NCBI GenBank assembly: GCA_023429135.1
Contig: JAEYWD010000111.1
Coordinates: forward strand, 1-64,000
DNA from: Bacteroidota bacterium
Lineage (GTDB): Bacteria > Bacteroidota > Bacteroidia > Bacteroidales > JAAUTT01
Direction: 5' to 3'
Length of the DNA: 64,000 bases
This document shows, piece after piece, positions 1 through 7,300 of the stretch. The translations under genes and the position numbers were made by a program. Positions within the stretch are counted from its first letter, which is position 1; each line of letters opens with the position of its first letter. The notes under the pieces are model-generated. The model worked only from the letters and a program-made list of their open reading frames with translations. It ran no database searches and was not told where the DNA came from.

Positions 1-642
1 TATGCCGACGAAAGCAGAACCAGCACCATTGCTGTTTTCAAAAATCTGCGTAACCAGGTAAAGAAAGATCCGGGAACTCCCAACCTCTGTCTGAGTGACT
101 TTATCGCACCCAAAGAAACAGGATTACCCGACTACATTGGAGCATTCACGGTTACTGCAGGCTTAGGCGCTAACGACCTTGTAAAGATGTTCGAAAAGAA
201 ATTCGACGATTACAATGCTATTTCAGTAAAAGCGCTCGCCGACCGTTTAGCAGAAGCTTTTACCGAACTGATACACGAAAAAGTACGTAAGGAAATCTGG
301 GGCTACAATCCCGACGAAAATATGTCCCTCGACGATATGTTCCTCGAAAAATACGTAGGCATCCGTCCGGCACACGGCTATCCGGCCTGCCCCGACCATT
401 CCGAAAAGCGCACACTGTTCGATTTGCTTCAGGCAGAAAAACTAACCGAAGTCACTCTCACCGACAGCTTCTCCATGTTGCCGGCAGCATCGGTAAGCGG
501 CTTGATCTTTGCCCACCCGCAATCGAAATACTTCTTTGTGGATAAGATAGGACGCGATCAGGTTGAAGATTACGCCCGCCGCAAAGGAATGGAAGTGATG
601 CAGGTAGAGAGATTGCTGGCGTCGAATATTAATTATAAATAA
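1..642 (+). CDS. metH: cobalamin-dependent methionine synthase, C-terminal end (partial)
   Basis: The reading frame is open from the first base of the window, so the gene begins upstream and only about the last 213 codons are seen. They correspond to the AdoMet-binding reactivation domain of MetH, which remethylates the oxidised cobalamin cofactor during methyl transfer from 5-methyl-THF to homocysteine. The diagnostic motif RPAHGYPACPDHSEK is present (usually RPAPGYPACPDH; the P-to-H change is unusual but conservative in position). The conserved segment KEIWGY and the end of the domain with a Y/F-rich SKYFFVDKIGRDQVEDYA stretch are also present. The next gene on the same strand is metF, which supplies the methyl-THF substrate, so the two genes form a methionine/one-carbon unit. 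The first internal ATG, at base 187, is not the real start. Confidence 0.95.
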   Translation, partial: YADESRTSTIAVFKNLRNQVKKDPGTPNLCLSDFIAPKETGLPDYIGAFTVTAGLGANDLVKMFEKKFDDYNAISVKALADRLAEAFTELIHEKVRKEIWGYNPDENMSLDDMFLEKYVGIRPAHGYPACPDHSEKRTLFDLLQAEKLTEVTLTDSFSMLPAASVSGLIFAHPQSKYFFVDKIGRDQVEDYARRKGMEVMQVERLLASNINYK

Positions 643-649
643 TTATCAT

Positions 650-760
650 GAGATTCCTCACTCCGTTCGGAATGACAGTTTACATAGTAGGTGTGGAAAA
701 AAGAGGGCGGCGAAGCCGCCCATCCTCTCCTATCTCCTCTGATCTGCTTGTCATTTCGAG
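650..760. repeat. metH-metF spacer with palindromic dispersed repeat
   Basis: The spacer contains a segment of the kind GAGATTCCTCACTCCGTTCG followed by GAATGACA. A perfect hairpin GGGCGGC gaa GCCGCCC lies at 705-721, and the inverted partner TGTCATTTCGAGC lies near 749. A related GAGATTCCTC element occurs near 3230. No T-run follows the hairpin, so it is read as an intergenic repeat, not a clear terminator. Confidence 0.5.
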
Positions 761-796
761 CAAAGCGAGAAAACTTAATTGACAACTCGTAACCCG

Positions 797-1660
797 ATGA
801 AAATCACAGAACTCTTCAAAACCCAACCAAGAACCTATTCGTTTGAGTTTTTCCCGCCGAAGGATGAAATTTCGGCTGTGGATTTTGGATTTAATGTTGG
901 TCAGCTTGTTAAGCTCAATCCTTCGTTCGTTACTGTAACTTACGGAGCTGGAGGATCGACTCAGGAACGAACTTTTGCCCTGGTAGATTATCTTCAGAAT
1001 AAAATCGGCCTCACCACCATGGCGCATTACACCTGCGTAAATGCATCGCGCAGCAAAATTGCAGACGATATTAAAAAACTGAAAGAGCTGGGCATTGATA
1101 ATGCCATGCTTTTACGCGGCGATCCTCCAAAAGGTCAGGGAGCTTTTGTACCGCATCCGGAAGGGTTTTCCTACGCGAGCGAGCTCATTGCTTTTGCCAG
1201 AGCTAACTTCGATATTTGCATCGGAAGTGCAGCATATCCTGAAAAACATCCCGAAGCCGATTCGATTAATAAGGATATTATAAATCTCAGGAAAAAAGTA
1301 GATGCCGGAGCAGACTTTCTGGTTACACAGCTATTCTTTAACAATAATCAATATTTTGAGTTTGCGGCTCAGGCAAGGAATGCCGGCATAAATTGCAGGA
1401 TCGTACCAGGAATAATCCCCATTACAGCCTATCAGCAAATAAAACGCTTTACACAAATGAGCGGAGGTTCGCTACCTCAAGCCTTGCTGGATAGGATGGA
1501 AAGCTATAAAGACAATCCGTCGAAAGTTTACCAGATAGGGATGGATTATGCAATACAGCAATGTCGCGACTTATTGGTTATGGGAGCTCCCGGAATCCAT
1601 TTTTACACTTTGAACAAGTCGAGGGCCACTGTAGAGATTTTTGAGACGTTGTTAAGATAA
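797..1660 (+). CDS. metF: methylenetetrahydrofolate reductase
   Basis: This is MetF, which reduces 5,10-methylene-THF to 5-methyl-THF with FAD as cofactor in the cytoplasm and feeds the methionine synthase encoded just upstream. The N-terminal strand YSFEFFPPK is the family hallmark. TVTYGAGGS, the LRGDPP loop and VTQLFFNN follow in the order expected for the TIM barrel. At 287 residues from this start it has normal family length. An in-frame TTG 18 bases earlier would add six residues (MTTRNP), but the ATG giving MKITELFK is preferred because it is a normal MetF beginning. Identification is secure. Confidence 0.96.
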   Translation: MKITELFKTQPRTYSFEFFPPKDEISAVDFGFNVGQLVKLNPSFVTVTYGAGGSTQERTFALVDYLQNKIGLTTMAHYTCVNASRSKIADDIKKLKELGIDNAMLLRGDPPKGQGAFVPHPEGFSYASELIAFARANFDICIGSAAYPEKHPEADSINKDIINLRKKVDAGADFLVTQLFFNNNQYFEFAAQARNAGINCRIVPGIIPITAYQQIKRFTQMSGGSLPQALLDRMESYKDNPSKVYQIGMDYAIQQCRDLLVMGAPGIHFYTLNKSRATVEIFETLLR

Positions 1661-1697
1661 TTTTATTGCAGTTGTATAATAAATTCATAACTGGAGG

Positions 1698-1744
1698 TGA
1701 GATTTCGGCGTGAATTCAGTCGAACCCAGCCGAAATTTCATTTT
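1698..1744 (+). terminator. possible terminator after metF
   Basis: An inverted repeat with arms TGAGATTTCGGC and GCCGAAATTTCA (one wobble pair) is followed by TTTTC. It lies about 40 bases after the metF stop. The 19-base loop and short T-run make it a moderate call. Confidence 0.45.
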
Positions 1745-1934
1745 CAGGCACTTTCCCAAGGCCTCTGAAATTTCATAACCCGCTTTCAAAACTTACACTA
1801 ATCATAATTCCGACTAGGGCATTTTTATTCAAACAGCTTTTTTCTCTAGCTAATCTGATCCGTTCATTGTTTTTCACTAAATTGCAGGTGGTAAAATTAT
1901 TATCATCACCCTATTTTAAGCTAAACAACAAAAC

Positions 1935-2849
1935 ATGAGCTTATTTGCAATTTATAAAGGAACTCTTAGCACGATTAAAGAAAATGCTTTCAAACTCGAA
2001 AAAGACATTCAGGATTTAACCGAAAAGAACCTTAAAACCATCTTTGGACTTGAGTTTGTTAAATCCGAATTTTCAATATCAAATTTCAGGATTGATACTT
2101 TAGCATTTGACATAAACGCCCAAAGCTTTGTGATTATTGAATATAAGAGGGATAAAAATTTTAGCGTAATCGACCAGGGATATGCTTACTTATCCTTAAT
2201 GCTTAATAACAAAGCCGACTTTATTCTCGAATACAACGAGAACATGAAAAACTCGTTGAAACGCACCGATGTTGATTGGTCGCAATCCCGGGTGATTTTT
2301 GTTTCACCGTCTTTTACAACTTATCAACGAGAGGCTATAAACTTCAAAGATTTGCCTATTGAATTATGGGAGGTTCGCAGATATGATAACGATTCTGTTA
2401 TGTACAATCAAATTCAAACCTCGGGGGCGAAGGAGAGTGTTAAAACTATTTCCCGACAGGACGAAACAGTTGAAGCAGTAAATAAAGAAATTAAAGTTTA
2501 CACCGAACAAGAGCATCTTGAGCAGGGTGACGATGAAATAGTAGAGTTATTCGAAAAGCTGAAAGGATTAATTATAAATTTAGGTGGGATTGAAACCAAA
2601 CCAACCAAAAAGTATATAGCCTTTGTTGGTGGATACAACGTAGTCGATATTCATATCCAACGAAAGGCTTTGAAAATGTGGATTAATTTATTCAAAGGAG
2701 AGCTCGACGACCCAAAAGGACTTGCGCGTGATGTAGCCAATATCGGTCATTGGGGTAATGGTGATTATGAATTACAAATCAAGGATGATGAGAATTTGGA
2801 GTATATTTTATCTCTGATTAAACAATCCTACAAGAAAAATAAAAAGTAA
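1935..2849 (+). CDS. PD-(D/E)XK nuclease-like protein with C-terminal DUF5655
   Basis: This is a 304-residue cytoplasmic protein with two parts. Residues about 1-130 look like the endonuclease-type fold: an aspartate in FRIDTLAFD is followed by the strand FVIIEYKRDKN, giving the D...E-x-K pattern of PD-(D/E)XK enzymes. Residues about 190-304 (VELFEKLKGLIINLGG, then KKYIAFVGGYNVVDIHIQRKALKMWINL) match the DUF5655 family, often annotated as a predicted transport or endonuclease-associated protein. Substrate and role are not known. It stands alone between metF and a long repeat-rich spacer, with no methylase or toxin partner visible. It could be a stand-alone DNA-repair or defence nuclease; that is inference from the motif only. 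Confidence 0.75.
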   Translation: MSLFAIYKGTLSTIKENAFKLEKDIQDLTEKNLKTIFGLEFVKSEFSISNFRIDTLAFDINAQSFVIIEYKRDKNFSVIDQGYAYLSLMLNNKADFILEYNENMKNSLKRTDVDWSQSRVIFVSPSFTTYQREAINFKDLPIELWEVRRYDNDSVMYNQIQTSGAKESVKTISRQDETVEAVNKEIKVYTEQEHLEQGDDEIVELFEKLKGLIINLGGIETKPTKKYIAFVGGYNVVDIHIQRKALKMWINLFKGELDDPKGLARDVANIGHWGNGDYELQIKDDENLEYILSLIKQSYKKNKK

Positions 2850-3229
2850 AATTTAAACACCTAATTATAATGAGTAAAGCAATTTGTACAATAAGTTTAT
2901 CCAATAATCTGGGGAATGGTGCCAACAAAAATGGCAGAATTGGCCGCATAGTTGGGTAATGCATTGGTTATTGCAGTATAACCAGCCTAGTAATCATTAA
3001 AAGTAAAGTACATGCTTAAACGACTCTCTTCTTGGTTTGTCATGGCGATAAAAGTTTAAAATGTTGGTAAATAATCTAAAAAGTTATCGCAAGATTAAAT
3101 TCCGCATGATAAAAGTCAAATTTTCAATTAACAATTTAATATACAATCTCTAAACACCCCGTTTTTACTAACTTGGCCAACTGCACAATAGTAATAAAGA
3201 TTTATACTATGTTACCAATGATAGATTTG
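2850..3229. other. gene-free spacer, no recognised feature
   Basis: About 380 AT-rich bases hold no convincing gene. A 29-codon frame starts at 2870 on the plus strand. A short minus-strand stretch reads GYTAITNALPNYAANSAIFV between stop codons and might be a remnant of a lost gene. Neither is supported well enough to annotate. Confidence 0.4.
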
Positions 3230-3345
3230 AGAAGAGATTCCTCCCTTCGGTCGGAATAACTAGTTTTTAGGCCATCCCGAATGGAATGAGGGATCTATCC
3301 CATTGCTATTACTGCATTATGCCCCAATTTCCGGGTGGACTCTCA
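3230..3345 (-). repeat. dispersed palindrome and half-copy of the 34-36 kb array element
   Basis: The left part pairs AGATTCCTC with GAGGGATCT across about 45 bases and resembles the element near 650. The right part (about 3308-3333), read on the minus strand, is AAATTGGGGCATAATGCAG plus TAATAGC. This closely matches the right half of the first 55-bp element of the array near 33.93 kb (AAATTAGGGCATAATGCAG plus TAATAAC). Confidence 0.6.
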
Positions 3346-3356
3346 TAAAACCCAAT

Positions 3357-3563
3357 AGCTTATAAGATGCCTGCTATGGTTCGAAAGATAACTAATACAG
3401 TCTCGAAGATTGTTGCTACGGTTCGTGAGATGCGTCCTACGGTCTGTGAGATTATTGCTACGGTTCGTGAGATAACTTCTATGGCAGGTAAGATACATCC
3501 TACGGTCCAGAAGATGTTTGCTACAATTTATGAGATGATAGATACGGGTTGGGGAATGCCGTC
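3357..3563 (+). repeat. 21-bp tandem repeat (minisatellite) with open heptad reading frame
   Basis: Nine clear units of exactly 21 bp run from 3357 to 3545, with a decayed tenth after them. The consensus is GGTTCGTGAGAT followed by five variable bases and CTAC. Example units begin at 3378, 3399, 3420, 3441, 3462, 3483, 3504 and 3525. Because 21 is a multiple of three, one frame stays open from an ATG at 3367 to a stop at 3582. It encodes heptads such as TVREMRP, TVCEIIA, TVREITS and TVQKMFA. The last bases overlap the stop of the convergent lipoprotein gene. Whether it is translated cannot be told; no ribosome-binding site or signal is visible. It is annotated as a repeat and not as a gene. 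Confidence 0.75.
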
Positions 3564-3578
3564 TTTGATCTCAAAAGG

Positions 3579-4100
3579 CTAATTATTGCCTTCCTCAATC
3601 ATACTCATCAAATAATCGCAATCTTCCACATCGCGCGACAGAGCTTCTTTGGCTTCTTCGGTAAGGCCCCATTCAACATCTTCCCCGGAGAGGTCCTTTT
3701 TTGCCTCTCGTTTAAATTCGGTCAATACCTTGCGGGCTTTTTCCTTTTCGCCAGTCTGGATATAAGCCCTGCCAAGTGAAAGTTTTACCTCATACGAAGA
3801 AATCTCATAACGCTTGGTATTCAATGCCTTTAAATAATAGTCGATAGCTTTTTTATAATTCCCCTCCAGCTCTTCATTTGCACCATTCAACCAAAAATGA
3901 AAGAAAATGCTGTCCGTTTCATACCATTCTTTCCCCTTATCATTTCTCAGTCCTTCCATGTTTTTCGAAACATATACAATTTCCTCCTGGATCATCGGTT
4001 TAAACAAACTTTCGTTTTCTTCTTTACTGATGTTTGTGTTTCGTTGACATCCAAATACTAAAAGTGAAACTAATAAGAATAAAGATCGCTTCATAAGCAA
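3579..4100 (-). CDS. lipoprotein with TPR-like helices
   Basis: This is a 173-residue predicted lipoprotein. The N-terminus MLMKRSLFLLVSLLVFGC gives a short hydrophobic signal ending in a lipobox (VFGC), so the mature protein should be membrane-anchored outside the cytoplasm. Residues about 75-130 contain a helix-turn-helix pair (NYKKAIDYYLKALN, then LSLGRAYIQTGEKEKARKVL) typical of tetratricopeptide repeats. The remainder is acidic and helical. A second methionine two codons later (4094) is an equally possible start. No function is recognised. It is transcribed toward the 21-bp repeat and divergently from the macroglobulin-like gene. Confidence 0.75.
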   Translation of the reverse strand: MLMKRSLFLLVSLLVFGCQRNTNISKEENESLFKPMIQEEIVYVSKNMEGLRNDKGKEWYETDSIFFHFWLNGANEELEGNYKKAIDYYLKALNTKRYEISSYEVKLSLGRAYIQTGEKEKARKVLTEFKREAKKDLSGEDVEWGLTEEAKEALSRDVEDCDYLMSMIEEGNN

Positions 4101-4390
4101 TTATAAAATGACTTAATTATTAAACAAATACAAACGAAATATAACGACAGTATGAGAGGATTTATTTTATTTAATACCTTCCCATATCTAATTTAATCTG
4201 TAAAATTATAATATTCAAATATCTGAAAATAAAACGAATTTAGTTCAAAGTCAACTATCAGAAAAATATATAAACCCACCAGACTTATTGGGGAGCATTT
4301 TTATTCATTTTATTTTAGCAAAAAACAGATTCTTTGGGGGTGTGTCATTTTACAATCATCTATACCCAAAACAAAATAACTATCGGAGTT

Positions 4391-7300
4391 ATGAAAATAC
4401 TTTTATCAACCCTCAAATATCACAATTTGTTTAACAGGAATAACAAATCACGGTTTCTGCTGATAATATTGATTCTTTACGCGGGCTTTTGCCCTTTACA
4501 GGCTCAGGATATCCGAACTTCTCGAAAAACAAGTTATTACACATATGTATACCGGTTAACCGACAACGAAGCTCGTAAAATATACAAATTCAACCTGACA
4601 AAAATTAAACAATCATATTTTCACACGATGGTTGATTCCTTTCCAACCGATAGTGTTTACAGGAAAAAACTCGAAAATGGTCATTACCTCTACCTGCATG
4701 CCGAGGGAAATCAGATGAAATTCAAACTCGCATCGCAAAGTAATGTGGATGTAAAAATCATGAACAACAGCAGCGATTTTGTTTTGTATATAACCGACAA
4801 CAAAAGAGTCACCGCTCCTAATGCCCTTGTAACCATTGATAACAAAAAGCTGAAGTACGATTTTAGCACCGGCACTTACCGGTTAAAACATGCCAATGTA
4901 AAAGGATTTCTTACGGTCAGCCATGAAGGACTCAGCAGTTTTTACTACATCACCCGCAAAAAGAACAACTCTGCCCTGGCACGCACTTCCCGGAAAGTGT
5001 TTTACCAAACACCTCTGAAGTATATTGCCGTACCCGTAGTATTAACGGCTTATCTTCCGCTTGATGTTTACCGGCTGGCTGTCCACCAGAGAAGGAGCGG
5101 CTGGATCTACTTTATTTCCCAACCTTTTTACGATATAGTCCATTCCATATCGTGGCAACAGCCGGAAGGATTTATTGAGAAAATTGCTAATAGATTTAAC
5201 ACCCCTTCCCGAACGTATGGCTATATGGCATTTAATAAAACCATATTCCGGCCGGGAGATACGGTTAAGTGGAAAGCCTATGTGGCAGACCGAAAAAAAA
5301 GACCGGTGAAAAATGAATTAACCCTTCAGCTTCACGATTTTAATTTCACAAAAAACATTGCCTTAGGAAAAGTAAAGAATACCCGGCCCGGGGTTTTTCA
5401 TGGTTCTTTTGTACTGGCTGATACAATGGAACTAAAAATCGACGCCAACTACATACTGTTCTTAAGCTCCAGGCGCTATAGCTTATCAGGCAATTTCAGG
5501 CTCGAAGATTACGAGTTAAAAAATACAAAATACGAATTACTTGCATTGAGAAATCTTCATTATGCAGGCGAACACAATTTACTAACGCTTAAAGGAACCG
5601 ACGAAAACGACCTTGTACTGGCCGATGCCAGAGCAAAAATTATTATTGTTCCCGAGGAGGTCGAAAAAACATTCCAAAGCCGCGTTTTTATACCCGACAC
5701 ACTATGGAAACACGATTTGGCATTAAATCCATCGGGTAATACCGAAATTGAAATTTCTGCCGATATCTTCCCTGAAGCTAATTTTTCGTACAGGGTAATT
5801 GCCGATTTCCTGAATTCATCGAACGAACACGTTACCAAAGATCTGAAGCTTCGCTATTGCTTTAACGAAGATATTCTTAAAATTTCGTTTATCAACGATT
5901 CGGTCCGTTTCGGAAGAACAATTAACGGAGTTCCTGTTGCTGGAAAAGGTTCGATCAGTTTTTTCAAATTAAACGATGTTATTTCACAAATAGAAACCGA
6001 CCTTCCATACACGTGCGGAATAAGTCCGTTTGTTACAAGGTACGAAGTCACTTCAGGCAAAAACACGGCTTTTAAAGAGGTAATGAACGAACCATCCCTT
6101 GTAGAATGCTTTAGTGAAAGAGACAACGATTCGGTTCGTTTCGCCGTAAGTAATCCTCGCAATTTGCCGCTAACATGTTTTGTTTACAATCTGAACCGTG
6201 AAGTATTCCGGGGTTCGGGCGATCTCAGGAGTTTTGCCCTGCCTAATCAATCGGAAAAGAATTACTACCTGTCAGTCCATTACATTTGGAATAATACCGT
6301 TGTTTCCGAGAACTACGAGGTTCCGCTGAAGACCTCTGTTTTGAGCATCACCTCCGACCAGCCCGAATATATTTACCCGGGCCAAAAAGTGACCATAAAA
6401 CTTAAGGTAACCGATTACACCTCAAAACCGGTGGAAGGTGCAGACGTTCTGGCCTATGCTATGACAGCAAAAATGCCACGGGCCGGGCTGCCTGTTTTGC
6501 CCGATTTCGAAACCAGAAAAAAGCAAAAAGAGTTGATTAACGAGTTTTTTCTGAAGCAGGATAAGATAAATTACAGCAACAACTCCATTCAAATGGATTG
6601 GAAAAAATGGAACCCCCTCATGCACATGGATTCGATCACGTATTTTCAGTTTCTGTATCCCGAAAAAGGCATGTTCACCTGCGCTTTTCCAATGGAAAAT
6701 CCAATTATTGGATACATTTCACCATATGTGGTTCAAAATGGAAGAATACAGCCTGTCTATTGTATATATGTAAATAACAGAATTATTTACTCTCACTTTT
6801 CCAATATTAATATTCCCTATGTTTTTGCCGTACCAGCAGGAAAAATCAACCTGAGAATTAGAATTCCCGGAGCCGAACTTATTGCTGACAACCTTTATAT
6901 TGAAGCAGGCCGTAAGTATGTAATGAGCTTTGATAAGGATACCGTTAACCAGCTTGTAAAAATTATTAAAAAACCCAAATACCTGACCAATTATGAATTG
7001 AATTGGGTAAAATATAATCTGATGGCAATCGACAATAACTCAATGCATAATTATGCTTACCTGATGCAGGGAAACAGGTTATTCCCCATTAACAAAGGCG
7101 AAAACAATTACAGATCATATACAATGGTGGGGCCTTTGAATCAGTCGGACTATCGTTATGTAGTTCCAGGCAATTTTAGTATTCAGGAAAGTTTTGAACC
7201 TGGATACAGATACAATTTCAAAAATGGAGTTGTAAAAATGAAATCCATCACCCCGAAAGAAATGCAATGTTACTATTTCAATGCGGTGCCGCCCGAGCAT

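Noticed and set aside
779..796. Upstream TTG start for metF
   Set aside because: It adds six residues before a normal MetF N-terminus; the ATG at 797 is favoured.
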